Part shown: piece after piece, positions 8,566 through 16,608 of the stretch | Numbering within the stretch: position 1 is the stretch's first letter | Layout: the number at the start of each line of letters is the position of its first letter | NCBI RefSeq assembly: GCF_004402405.1 | Contig: NZ_SOFE01000030.1 | Span: 1-53,283, forward strand | Source: Cryobacterium levicorallinum | GTDB lineage: Bacteria > Actinomycetota > Actinomycetes > Actinomycetales > Microbacteriaceae | Direction: 5' to 3' | DNA length: 53,283 nucleotides | Notes under the pieces: generated by a model | The model's database searches: none | Told to the model about the DNA's origin: nothing | Seen by the model: the letters and a program-made list of their open reading frames with translations, nothing else | Program-made: the position numbers and the translations under genes

Positions 8566-9362
8566 GAGCGTGTTCCGGTCAGCGTGAGCAGGTCGGCAGC
8601 GCGCGTGGCCGCCGAGTGCAGGTCGGCCGGGTACGGGGCCACCGGGTGCAGGTCGGGGGCACCCGCGTCGACAGCTCGCCCCTCCGCGGGGGGCCGATCC
8701 GGCGAGCGCCGTTCGGTCGCGGGCTGGTTTGCATCACCGGGTTGAGCGGATGCCCGCACCCCCGCGAAGGCACGCGCGAAGCGCGTGTGGGGGGCGATCG
8801 AGGCGACGGTCTGGGCATCCGTTATGGTGTCGATGTCAGTGAGCGCGGGCAGCAGGCGCACGGTGAGGCCGGCCTGATCGAGACGTTCCAGCTGGTGTGC
8901 GCCGGTGTCGGAGCGGCTCATCGGGATGCCTCGGAGCAGCGCACCGCTCGGGTCTTTCAGCGCGAGCGCCCAGAACCCGCCGTCGTTGGCGGGGCCGAAC
9001 CAGGCATCCGTTTCATTCCAGTTTTGGAATACTGGTGCGAGCAGCTCGGCGCTGACCTGCGGGGTGTCCATTCCGAGCAGCAGGGTCGGCTCGTCTAGGT
9101 GGTCGAAGATGGCGGCGAGGCGTTCATCGAGTCCGCCGCTGGTCTGCGGCAGAATCTGCCAACCGGATGCTTCTGGGGGCGGCGTGACACCATCGAAGGC
9201 GAGAATGTGGCGCGTCGCGGGTAGCTGGGCGGCGACCGCTAGGGTGTCGGCGAGGCTCGATGCGGCGAGAAGAGCGGCCTGCCCGAGCGACAACGGCGGG
9301 TGCAAACGGGTCTTCACCTTGCCGGGCAGGCATTCCTTGGCGATGACGACGATGGCGGTCAT
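8562..9362 (-). CDS. DUF2064 / TIGR04282-family nucleotidyl-sugar transferase-like protein
   Basis: A 266-residue protein with the TIGR04282 (DUF2064) signature. It begins VVIAKECLPGKVKTRLHPPLS, the family's pyrophosphorylase-like opening. A LLLGMDTPQVSAELL strand and FGPANDGGFWALAL follow, and SRSDTGAHQLERL comes later. Family members resemble MobA-type GT-A transferases and usually occur next to a GT2 enzyme, as here. The last ~60 residues (AQPGDANQP onward) are a low-complexity Ala/Pro/Asp extension beyond the usual core. Both ends overlap their neighbours by 4 bp, so the three genes form one translationally coupled unit. Confidence 0.88.
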   Translation of the reverse strand: MTAIVVIAKECLPGKVKTRLHPPLSLGQAALLAASSLADTLAVAAQLPATRHILAFDGVTPPPEASGWQILPQTSGGLDERLAAIFDHLDEPTLLLGMDTPQVSAELLAPVFQNWNETDAWFGPANDGGFWALALKDPSGALLRGIPMSRSDTGAHQLERLDQAGLTVRLLPALTDIDTITDAQTVASIAPHTRFARAFAGVRASAQPGDANQPATERRSPDRPPAEGRAVDAGAPDLHPVAPYPADLHSAATRAADLLTLTGTRS

Positions 9363-10117
9363 GAGCGGTCCCCAATGCGGCTGGCGCGGGCAGCGTTGCC
9401 ACTGGCGTCGCTGTCATTCCGGCGTGGGCTGTCGTCAATCTCGTTCCGGACGACGCTGCTGGCGCGAAGCAGAGCGGACATGTCGTGGATGGCGGTGAGG
9501 GTGCCGCGCACGGTTCCGGTCACCTTGCTGCGGCCGACCCGCGGCGCATAGCCGGTGTCGACCTCACGAATGCGCCAATCGGCCGCGGCAGCGCCGAGAA
9601 ACATCTCCAGCGGATACCCGCTGCGGCGGTCGCGCAAATCGAGGGCGAGGAGGTGGTCGCGGCGGGCGGCCCGCATGGGGCCGAGGTCATGAATGTTCAC
9701 ACCTGTTATTCGGCGCAGTCGCCAGGAAAGATAGGTATTTGCTAACCGGGCATGCGGCGGCCACGCATTTCGGGTGGTTGGGCGGCGTCTTCCGAGCACG
9801 AGATCGGCGTCGTCTTGAGCGACCGGGTCGACCACGAGCGGCAAGTCGCGCGGGTCCATCGAGGCGTCGGCGTCGCAAAACGCAACGATCGGGGCGGTCG
9901 CGGCAAGGAGCCCGGCGTGGGCTGCGGCGCCGAATCCACGACGGGTTTCGTGCACGACCTCGGCACCGAGGGCACGGGCAATATCCGCCGAACCGTCCGT
10001 GGATCCGTTGTCAACCACGATCGCCCGGTAGCCGGCGGGCATCCGCTGGAGAATCCACGGAAGCGCCTGTGCCTCGTTCAGGCAGGGCAGCACCACGTCA
10101 ACCCGAATACTCGTCAT
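9359..10117 (-). CDS. Family 2 glycosyltransferase
   Basis: A 252-residue soluble GT2 enzyme. It opens VDVVLPCLNEAQALPWIL, has VVDNGSTDGS at about 35-44, a RGFGAAAHAGL segment, and the metal-binding FCDADASMDP near 80-89. No transmembrane helices are evident. It resembles dolichol-phosphate-mannose-type synthases without the membrane tail. It is the first gene of the leftward unit that continues with DUF2064 and the methyltransferase. The three families occur together in many Actinobacteria, so they probably act on one glycoconjugate. The C-terminal 30 residues are low complexity. Confidence 0.9.
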   Translation of the reverse strand: MTSIRVDVVLPCLNEAQALPWILQRMPAGYRAIVVDNGSTDGSADIARALGAEVVHETRRGFGAAAHAGLLAATAPIVAFCDADASMDPRDLPLVVDPVAQDDADLVLGRRRPTTRNAWPPHARLANTYLSWRLRRITGVNIHDLGPMRAARRDHLLALDLRDRRSGYPLEMFLGAAAADWRIREVDTGYAPRVGRSKVTGTVRGTLTAIHDMSALLRASSVVRNEIDDSPRRNDSDASGNAARASRIGDRS

Positions 10118-10212
10118 CGTTCGACCCTATGCACAGGGTCTGAGTGTTCAGGGCGAAAGTGGTTACGAACCTGGGAAGGATACCGAGCAGCTCCACAGCA
10201 AGCCAAGCCATC

Positions 10213-10285
10213 GACCGGGCCCACCCTATGAACCGGGGCCCAGTTTGCAGACTGGGCCCGCGTTCCGGGCCCAGTCCCCGAACGG
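10213..10285. repeat. GGGCCC palindromic repeat, copy C
   Basis: GACCGGGCCCACCCTATGAACC followed by a GGGCCCAGT..ACTGGGCCC hairpin and a final CCGGGCCCAG. It is in the divergent gap between the GT2 gene and the response regulator. The loop arms changed in a compensating way (AGT/ACT instead of ATG/CAT). This argues that the hairpin structure is conserved. Confidence 0.8.
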
Positions 10286-10381
10286 TTAGTGGCGGCATGG
10301 GGCGGGGCATCCGTTGACCAGGCGTACAGATCGGCCGCGCGGCACCGCGCGGTGACGCGACCGCGCGCCTAGTCTGAGGGG

Positions 10382-11215
10382 GTGTCCCCCTCCCAATATT
10401 TCGCGCCGCCGCAAGCCGATGCCTTGGCCGGGCGCCGCGTGCTCGTCATCGAGGACGATCCGATGGTGTGTGAGGTGGTCGGACAATACCTGCGCTCCGC
10501 CGGATTCGTCGTGGACGAAGCCGTCGACGGGCTCGCCGGACTGCGCCGAGCCGAGGCGGTGCCGCCCGACCTGGTCGTGCTCGATCGCATGCTTCCGCTG
10601 CTCGACGGCATCGAAGTGTGTCGGCGCATTCGGCAAAATTGGGGCGCCCTTCCGGTGATCATGCTCACCGCGCTCGGCGAGGAAGAGCACCGCATCGCCG
10701 GACTCGAGGCCGGTGCCGACGACTATCTGGTGAAACCGTTCTCGCCGCGGGAACTTGTGTTGCGGGTGCAGTCGGTGCTGCGGCGCAGCCGGTCGGAGTC
10801 GATTCCGGAGGGGATTCTCGAGGCCGGCGAGTTCACGCTCAACCTGGCCGCGCACCAGATTCGCCTGCGCGGGACCCCCCTCGTGCTCACCGCGCGCGAA
10901 TTCGATTTGCTCGCCTACCTGATCTGGCGCCCCTCCAAGGTGCTCACCCGCGAGGAACTCCTCCGCTCGGTCTGGGGCTGGGAATTCGGTGACCTGTCTA
11001 CGGTGACCGTGCATGTGCGGCGGCTGCGGGAGAAGATCGAAGCCGACCCGGCGCATCCGCTCGTATTGAACACGGTCTGGGGGGTTGGCTACCGGTTCGA
11101 CCCTGTGCCGCTGGGCGCGGGGGCTGCGGATGGCACGGTGTCGGCGGAGAACGCTGGGACTGCGCGGGGCGCACAGAGCGCGGATGGCCCGAAGAATGCC
11201 GGCGGCACGACATGA
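10382..11215 (+). CDS. OmpR-family response regulator
   Basis: A 277-residue DNA-binding response regulator. The receiver domain (about 18-135) has the acidic pair at 25-26, the phospho-acceptor Asp68 (VVLDRMLP), Thr96 and Lys118 (LVKPFSP). A winged-helix output domain follows (about 150-245), with LTAREFDLLAYL, VLTREELL and VTVHVRRLREKIE. The last ~35 residues are a disordered tail. The start codon is GTG at 10382. It overlaps the histidine kinase by 4 bp and is clearly its partner. The target genes are not evident. Confidence 0.95.
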   Translation: MSPSQYFAPPQADALAGRRVLVIEDDPMVCEVVGQYLRSAGFVVDEAVDGLAGLRRAEAVPPDLVVLDRMLPLLDGIEVCRRIRQNWGALPVIMLTALGEEEHRIAGLEAGADDYLVKPFSPRELVLRVQSVLRRSRSESIPEGILEAGEFTLNLAAHQIRLRGTPLVLTAREFDLLAYLIWRPSKVLTREELLRSVWGWEFGDLSTVTVHVRRLREKIEADPAHPLVLNTVWGVGYRFDPVPLGAGAADGTVSAENAGTARGAQSADGPKNAGGTT

Positions 11216-12360
11216 CCGCCTCGGTGTTCGCCGCGGTCGCCGGCATCGCACTCGGCTGCGCGCTGGTCGTGGGCGCGCTCGGATTGCTTGCGTTGCGGCT
11301 GCTGTCTCGCGGGTCTTTGGTAGCCCAGATCGTCGTCGTCGCCTTCGCCACCGTCGCATCGGTGGTCAGTGGAACAGCTGCGGTCGCCTCGCTGATGTAC
11401 CTGTCGGCGCACGATCTGATCGTGTTCTACGCGGTCGCTGCAGTGGCGGGTGTCGTGTCGCTTGTGATGGCGTCGGTGCTCGGACGCTCACTGGCACGCG
11501 ACAACAAGTATTTTCGGGCCGCCGCGGCGAGCATCGGTCGAGGCGAATCGGTTCTCTCCCCGGATCGGCACACGAGTCTGGAGTTCGCAGCGCTGGCCGG
11601 CGAGCTCGCCGCAACCGCCGATCGGCTGACCGAATCCCGCGAGCGGGAAGAACGCGTTGAGGCGTCCCGACGCGAAATCGTGGCCTGGATCTCGCACGAT
11701 TTGCGCACCCCGCTGGCTGGAATCCGCGCCATGGCCGAGGCGCTGGAAGACGGCATGGCGCCAGATCCCGAGCGGTACTACGTGCAGATACGCGGGCAGG
11801 TCGACCGACTCAGCGGAATGGTCGACGACCTGTTTGAGCTGTCCAAAATCCATTCGGGAGCGCTGCAGCTGTCGCTCGAACGGGTCTCCCTGTATGACCT
11901 GATGAGCGATACGGTGGCCGATCTGGCGCCGGTTGCCCTCGCGAAATCGCTCGACCTGCGCTTCGAGGGTGAACGCGGTCTGATGCTGCAAGCGGATGCC
12001 CGCCAGCTGGCCCGCGCGGTGGGCAACCTGGTGATGAATGCCATCCAACATTCGCCGGCCGACAGTGTGATCGTGGTCTCTGCAACCCGGCACGTCGACG
12101 GGCGGGCCATCATCTCGGTCGTTGACGCGGCGGGCGGTATCCCCGAACAGGACCTCGGCCGGGTGTTCGAGGCCGGGTGGCGGGCGAGCGAGCCGCGGAC
12201 CGTGTCTGCCTGGGGAACCGGCGGTCGCAGCGGCGGCGCCGGGCTCGGACTCGCTATTGTTCAGGGGATCGCTGAGGCCCATCACGGGTTGGTGACGGTG
12301 ACCAATGTGGGGAATGGGTGTCGGTTTGATTTGCTGCTGCCGCAGCATCCGCTTGGCTGA
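11212..12360 (+). CDS. Sensor histidine kinase
   Basis: A 382-residue membrane kinase. Two to three hydrophobic helices occupy about 5-90 with almost no extracellular loop, so it may sense a membrane or intracellular signal. A short HAMP-like linker (about 91-140) precedes the HisKA box ISHDLRTPLAG with the phospho-accepting His162. The HATPase domain has NLVMNAIQHSP (N box), VDAAGGIPEQD (G1) and GLGLAIVQGIAEAHHG (G2). It overlaps the response regulator, so the two form a two-component system. Its end carries a copy of the GCATCCGCTT word just before the stop. Confidence 0.95.
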   Translation: MTASVFAAVAGIALGCALVVGALGLLALRLLSRGSLVAQIVVVAFATVASVVSGTAAVASLMYLSAHDLIVFYAVAAVAGVVSLVMASVLGRSLARDNKYFRAAAASIGRGESVLSPDRHTSLEFAALAGELAATADRLTESREREERVEASRREIVAWISHDLRTPLAGIRAMAEALEDGMAPDPERYYVQIRGQVDRLSGMVDDLFELSKIHSGALQLSLERVSLYDLMSDTVADLAPVALAKSLDLRFEGERGLMLQADARQLARAVGNLVMNAIQHSPADSVIVVSATRHVDGRAIISVVDAAGGIPEQDLGRVFEAGWRASEPRTVSAWGTGGRSGGAGLGLAIVQGIAEAHHGLVTVTNVGNGCRFDLLLPQHPLG

Positions 12361-12470
12361 GCGGTGTTGATGCGGCGCCGATTGCGACCATTCACCCGCT
12401 CAGGGGTGGCACCGCGGGGCCTGCCCAAGGGCCAAAAGGTGGCACCTCACGGATGCGCCGGGACGACCAA

Positions 12471-13718
12471 TCAGGGGCGCACGGCGGCGCGCAGCGGGGC
12501 AGTCGCAAACTCGCGCATTCCGTCGTCGAAGGAGATTTGCGCCGACCAGCCGAGTTCTCGTCGCAAACGCTCCGAGGACGCCGTGATGTGCCGCACGTCG
12601 CCGAGCCGATACTGCCCGGTCACGATGGGTGCCGGGCCGCCCGCCGCCGCGGCAAGGGCGGTCGCCATGTCTCCGATGGTGTGAACGATTCCGCTGCCGA
12701 CGTTGAACGGACGAAATATTCCGGCATCGAAATTCATTGAGCCGGTGGGTGCGATTTCAGCAGCTGCAGAGTCGGCGTGCGCTCGGCCAAGGCCGGCAGC
12801 CTGCGGCCTGTAGTCGAGCCCGGTGAAGTCAAGCGCGGCGATGTTGGCCGCGGCGACGTCCCGTACGTGCACGAAGTCGCGGCGCTGCCGGCCGTCTTCG
12901 TACACGCGGGGAGCCTCGCCACGCTCGAGTGCCGAGCGAAATAGTGAGGCGACTCCGGCATAGGGCGTGTTCTGCGGCATGCCCGGCCCGTAAACGTTGT
13001 GGTAGCGCAGGGCTGCGACGCGTCCGCCGGTCGAGCGGGCCCACGCGGTCGCAAGATATTCCTGGCCGAGTTTGCTGCTCGCGTAGACGTTGCGCGGGTC
13101 GAGCGGATCGGATTCGCTGACCAGAACGGGCTCGAGCGGCTCCCCGGTGGCCGGGTCACGGGGATCGAAGCGTCCGGCATCGAGGTCGCTGGCCAAGCGG
13201 GGGCCGGGCCGGGTGAAGCCGTTCGGGCCCCGGTAGCTCCCCTCGCCGTAGACGACCATGGATGACGCCAACACCAGGCGACGGATGCCCCGCGCGGCCA
13301 TCGCGGCCAGCAGCACGGCCGTCCCGACCTCGTTGCTGTGCACATAGTCGGGGGCGTCGGCGAAGTCCACACCGAGGCCGACCTTGGCTGCCTGGTGACA
13401 GACCACGTCGATGTCGGCGAGGGCGCCGGCTGCGGTGGCCGGGTCGGTCACGTCCCCGTGCACGAACTCGACCCGCGGGTCCAGTCCCGCCGGCCTGACG
13501 TTCCGGGCCCGGGCCCGGAAACGGGGCCCATGTTCTATCATGGGCCCACTTTCTGGGCCCGGGCCCGGACCAGTTGTGGACTCTGCCGCGGGGCCGTGCA
13601 CGTCGGCGCGCAGTGAGTCCAGCACGCGCACCTCGTAGCCGCGGGCGAGGGCTGCCTCAACGATCGCGGAACCGATGAATCCGGCGCCGCCGGTGATCAG
13701 CAGACGGACGCCGCTCAT
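12471..13718 (-). CDS. NAD-dependent epimerase/dehydratase with in-frame palindromic repeat
   Basis: A 415-residue extended SDR enzyme, probably acting on a nucleotide sugar. It has TGGAGFIGS at 9-17, QAAKVGLGVDF, SSMVVYGEGS and the catalytic YASSK, then LRYHNVYGPGMPQNTPYAG and RDFVHVRDVA. The start is the ATG at 13718 (MSGVRLLITGG); 45 further upstream codons look non-coding. Residues about 50-73 (GPGPGPES...RARARN) are encoded exactly by a GGGCCC palindromic element inserted after the second strand (VLDSLRADVHG). The frame is preserved. A second low-complexity stretch occurs near AGLGRAHADSAAAEIAP. Its family is well supported, but the exact sugar substrate is unknown. It is convergent with the kinase gene. 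Confidence 0.9.
   Translation of the reverse strand: MSGVRLLITGGAGFIGSAIVEAALARGYEVRVLDSLRADVHGPAAESTTGPGPGPESGPMIEHGPRFRARARNVRPAGLDPRVEFVHGDVTDPATAAGALADIDVVCHQAAKVGLGVDFADAPDYVHSNEVGTAVLLAAMAARGIRRLVLASSMVVYGEGSYRGPNGFTRPGPRLASDLDAGRFDPRDPATGEPLEPVLVSESDPLDPRNVYASSKLGQEYLATAWARSTGGRVAALRYHNVYGPGMPQNTPYAGVASLFRSALERGEAPRVYEDGRQRRDFVHVRDVAAANIAALDFTGLDYRPQAAGLGRAHADSAAAEIAPTGSMNFDAGIFRPFNVGSGIVHTIGDMATALAAAAGGPAPIVTGQYRLGDVRHITASSERLRRELGWSAQISFDDGMREFATAPLRAAVRP
13501..13571 (-). repeat. GGGCCC palindromic repeat, copy D, inside a coding sequence
   Basis: On the minus strand it reads GGTCCGGGCCCGGGCCC..., then GGGCCCATGATAGAACATGGGCCC (6 + core), then CCGGGCCCGGGCCCGGAA. The central loop GATAGAACATGGGCCC is shared word for word with copy A, and the flanks with copy B. 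It lies wholly within the epimerase gene and contributes about 24 codons without breaking the frame. Confidence 0.85.
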
Positions 13719-13806
13719 GCGAGGCCTCGGTAACAGGCACGAGCTAGTCGGTTGGTCGGCCAGGACGCACCGGGGAACCTGCGACGAGGCTCGGACCGAC
13801 CGGTCG

Positions 13807-14883
13807 TCACGTGAGATCCCCGGCTGGGGCGGACAGCACGGGCGGGGAAGCATCGGGCGCGGGGTCCAAACTCACTGCCCGCGCCAGAACGGCGTCGACC
13901 TGGGCCGGGTCGATGAGCTCGCGCGGGGTGAAGTCGGTCGGCAAGGCGCGCAAGATCCCGTCGATGGCCGCGAGGATGCGCGGCTGGGCCTCTCGGAGGC
14001 GACGGAACACGACCGATGCGGTGACGGCATCCGTTTCGCTGGTCGCGGTCGGGCCAGACGTTACGGGGCCGCCGGAAGTCCCGGGCGCGGACAACGCTGA
14101 AGCCGGTGACCCGGACACGGCCAAGCCCGCAGCGGCCACGCCGGGCACAGGCAAGCCAGGAGCGGCGGAACCGGAGGCATCGACCACGAGACCAACCTCG
14201 ACGGCAAAAGGCGTCGGCGCGAGTCCCGCGTCGGCGTCCGTCACGAAGGAGAGGTTGACCGTGCCCATGTTGAGCTCACCGGCCAGCACGATTTCGGGGT
14301 ACGCGGTCATATTGACAATGTGCGCGCCCATCGAACGGAACCAGACCGACTCCGCCCGGGTGGAAAACCGTGGACCCTGGATGACCACGACCGTGCCGGA
14401 GGCAGCGAAGTTCTCGCCAAGGTCCTCGAGCGCGCGCCGGGCGTACCCGCGCAGCTGAGGGTCGAACGGGTCCGCGGCGGAAAGGTGCTGCACCGATTCC
14501 CGGTCGTAAAACGTGTCGGGGCGGCCCGACGTGCGGTCGATGAACTGGTCGGTGACGACGAGCAGACCCGGTGGATATTCCGGCGTGACCCCGCCCACCG
14601 CCGAGGAGGAGATGATCGCCCGCACGCCGATCGAGGCGAGGGCCCACAGATTGGCCCGGTAATTGATCAGGTGCGGCGCGACGCTGTGGCCGCTGCCGTG
14701 CCGGGGCAGAAAAGCGACGCGGCGACCCGCGCGCAGGCCGATCGTGACCGACGCCGACCCGTACGGCGTCGGAATCCGATGCGTGACCGCGGTTGCGGGG
14801 TCGACGAGTTCGTAGAGGCCGGATCCGCCGATCACGGCGACGTCCGCGCGCGCGGTCGGGTCAAGCACAGGGTCAATCGTCAC
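13807..14883 (-). CDS. mtnP: S-methyl-5'-thioadenosine phosphorylase with low-complexity insertion
   Basis: A 358-residue purine-nucleoside-phosphorylase-family enzyme cleaving methylthioadenosine with phosphate. Landmarks are VIGGSGLYEL (17-26), FLPRHGSGHSVAPHLINYRANLWAL split around 59-83, SSAVGGVTPEYPPG, and GPRFSTRAES (170-179). WFRSMGAHIVNMTAYPE and TDADAGL follow. The family is usually about 260-290 residues. Here an Ala/Gly/Pro/Ser-rich stretch (about 235-285) is inserted before the last helices. I chose the GTG at 14883 because GGGAG lies about 7 bases upstream and the protein then starts just before the first strand. The open frame continues upstream through degenerate repeat sequence. 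It is adjacent to, and in line with, the epimerase gene. Confidence 0.92.
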   Translation of the reverse strand: MTIDPVLDPTARADVAVIGGSGLYELVDPATAVTHRIPTPYGSASVTIGLRAGRRVAFLPRHGSGHSVAPHLINYRANLWALASIGVRAIISSSAVGGVTPEYPPGLLVVTDQFIDRTSGRPDTFYDRESVQHLSAADPFDPQLRGYARRALEDLGENFAASGTVVVIQGPRFSTRAESVWFRSMGAHIVNMTAYPEIVLAGELNMGTVNLSFVTDADAGLAPTPFAVEVGLVVDASGSAAPGLPVPGVAAAGLAVSGSPASALSAPGTSGGPVTSGPTATSETDAVTASVVFRRLREAQPRILAAIDGILRALPTDFTPRELIDPAQVDAVLARAVSLDPAPDASPPVLSAPAGDLT

Positions 14884-15049
14884 TAGCGGCTCCCAGCGGG
14901 TTACGAGTCGAGTGTTCAGTCTGCCATTGAAAGCTGCGTGCCCTCGAAAGCCCGCCGTACCAAAATGGATGCCCCCGCCCCGATTGACCCGGCCCGGTCC
15001 TAAATGGCCGACGAGCCCGCGCCGCGGACGGCGGCCCCAGGTGTTCCGG

Positions 15050-15105
15050 GCTCGGGCCCCGTCCGCAAAGAATGGCCCCGTCCGCACAGAATGCCCCGAA
15101 CGCGC
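15050..15105. repeat. Degenerate GGGCCC element (copy E) with internal tandem repeat
   Basis: On the minus strand a word close to TGCGGACGGGGCC occurs twice (about 15070 and 15088). It is followed by GGGCCCGAGCCCGGAAC, which resembles the right end of copies B and D. The central hairpin is missing. It lies between DUF5719 and the MTA phosphorylase. Confidence 0.45.
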
Positions 15106-15144
15106 ACGAAGCCCCAAATGAGGAACGCCCGGAACGACAACCGG

Positions 15145-15372
15145 CTAGTGCGTGTAGACGCGGATCGACGACGCGAGCGGTCCGGGCGGGTTCACGGTGA
15201 ATGACGACAGCAGGCCGTCGCTGGAGTAGTCCACGAGCGCCCACACCGACTCCCCGCCGCTCACCAGGTAGCGAGCCCCGCTCCGCAGCGGAACCGTCGC
15301 GCTCGCCCCGGCATCGATCTGCAGGTCGACGGCAGAGCCGCGGTCGGGCGTGAGGGTGAGCGCAGCATCCGC
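15145..15372 (-). pseudogene. Detached C-terminal segment of the DUF5719 protein
   Basis: Immediately after the TGA at 15375-15373, the same reading frame continues for 75 codons to a TAG at 15147-15145. The reading is ADAALTLTPDRGSAVDLQID... through SGARYLVSGGESVWALVDYS to SSIRVYTH. This is sensible protein with normal codon bias. It is the kind of beta-rich C-terminus expected of the preceding protein. So one base change, not a frameshift, separates the two parts. It could be a true nonsense mutation, readthrough or a sequencing error. Confidence 0.75.
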
Positions 15373-16608
15373 TCACCCGCCGTTGACGAGGTGCAGGGTC
15401 GGCGACGGCCCCTCGGCAACGGCCACCGTGAACGAACCCTCGAGCGACGCCGAGGCCGCGAACCAACCGAAGTCCCGGCCGTCAGCGCCCGCGCTGGAGG
15501 TACGGGCGGCCGCGACGATCGGCTGGTCGGAACGCAATTTCACCGAGAAACTGCCCACGGTCAACGGCGACAGCGGAATTTCGGTCGCAACTCCGGGCTC
15601 GATCTCCACCTGGGTCGAGGTGCCGTCAGCAGCCCCGTCGGCGCTCGTGACGCCGATCTGCACGGTCGCCGCCTCGGTGCCGGGCACGAACACCCGAATC
15701 GACGGGGTATCGGCGTTGAACCCTTCGCCGGTGGTGACGGTGTCCGCGGCGACCGCCGACGTGACACGCACCCCGGCAATTGTCTGGTTGAGTGCCGGCG
15801 TGGCGGTGGCGCCAATGATCTCGACTCCGCCGGGTTCAATCCCCCGGATGCTGCTCTGCTCCAATGCTGCCGCCACCTGCCCACCACGCGACGACACGCG
15901 CACGACCGGGGATTTCAGGTTCGGGGCGAGGCCGGCCAGCGAAATGACACGCTGCTCGCCGGGCTGCACCAGAATGCCGGAGGCGCCGGGCGCGTCGACG
16001 ATTCCGCTCTCACCGTAGACGGTGACGTCGACGGTCGCGAGCACGGTCGACGGGTTGCTGAGCAGCAGCAGGCTACTGCCGCCGATATCGGTGGATCCCC
16101 CAACGAGCCAGCTCTCGCTGGCCGCTTCGGTGCAGGACGCGACGGCGAGCCCGCCCAGGGTGTCGGTGCCGACGACCTGCGACTGGCTGCCGGCGACGAG
16201 CGGCGGCACGGTGGCGCCATCCTGCACGGGAACGGTCAGCAACAGCGGCGGCTGCCGGCTGCTGGAGTCGTCGACCGCACTGATCTCGGTGACGTCCGGG
16301 CGAATCTGGTCAAAGTCGCTCCCGGCAGCGTCGATAGCGCCATACACGGCTGCAGCGAACCCGACGCTCGACGCCGACTGGGCCTGCGTCGAATCCTCGG
16401 CGAGGGTGAGCAGCGGTCCAGGGCAGACCCGTTGCTGCTCGCTCGGCAGCGGCACGATCTCGCTCGAGCGGGGTTCGTTCTCAACGGTCGGCAGCGTTAC
16501 GAGGGTCGAGGCCGCGCCGACAGCGACAACGACGGCGATGCCGACCAGACCGAGCACGCCGCGACCGGCCCGACCACCAATGCGGACGAGAGTGCTTCTA
16601 GCGGGCAT
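15373..16608 (-). CDS. DUF5719 family protein, truncated by in-frame TGA
   Basis: A 411-residue membrane-anchored extracytoplasmic protein, recognised as DUF5719 by its place after the large GT2 protein and its beta-repeat composition. One hydrophobic segment near residues 17-37 (VLGLVGIAVVVAVGAAS) anchors it; the rest is a Ser/Thr/Val-rich secreted domain with a Cys pair (VCPGP, ASCTEA). The frame ends LHLVNGG-TGA, but the intact frame would add about 75 residues up to 15145. Its ATG lies inside the last 11 bases of the GT2 gene, so the two are coupled. Function is unknown; context suggests the cell envelope. The missing tail may leave the protein impaired. Confidence 0.82.
   Translation of the reverse strand: MPARSTLVRIGGRAGRGVLGLVGIAVVVAVGAASTLVTLPTVENEPRSSEIVPLPSEQQRVCPGPLLTLAEDSTQAQSASSVGFAAAVYGAIDAAGSDFDQIRPDVTEISAVDDSSSRQPPLLLTVPVQDGATVPPLVAGSQSQVVGTDTLGGLAVASCTEAASESWLVGGSTDIGGSSLLLLSNPSTVLATVDVTVYGESGIVDAPGASGILVQPGEQRVISLAGLAPNLKSPVVRVSSRGGQVAAALEQSSIRGIEPGGVEIIGATATPALNQTIAGVRVTSAVAADTVTTGEGFNADTPSIRVFVPGTEAATVQIGVTSADGAADGTSTQVEIEPGVATEIPLSPLTVGSFSVKLRSDQPIVAAARTSSAGADGRDFGWFAASASLEGSFTVAVAEGPSPTLHLVNGG

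Noticed and set aside
14884..15117. Upstream extension of MTA phosphorylase
   Set aside because: It runs through degenerate repeat sequence; the GTG at 14883 has a good ribosome site.
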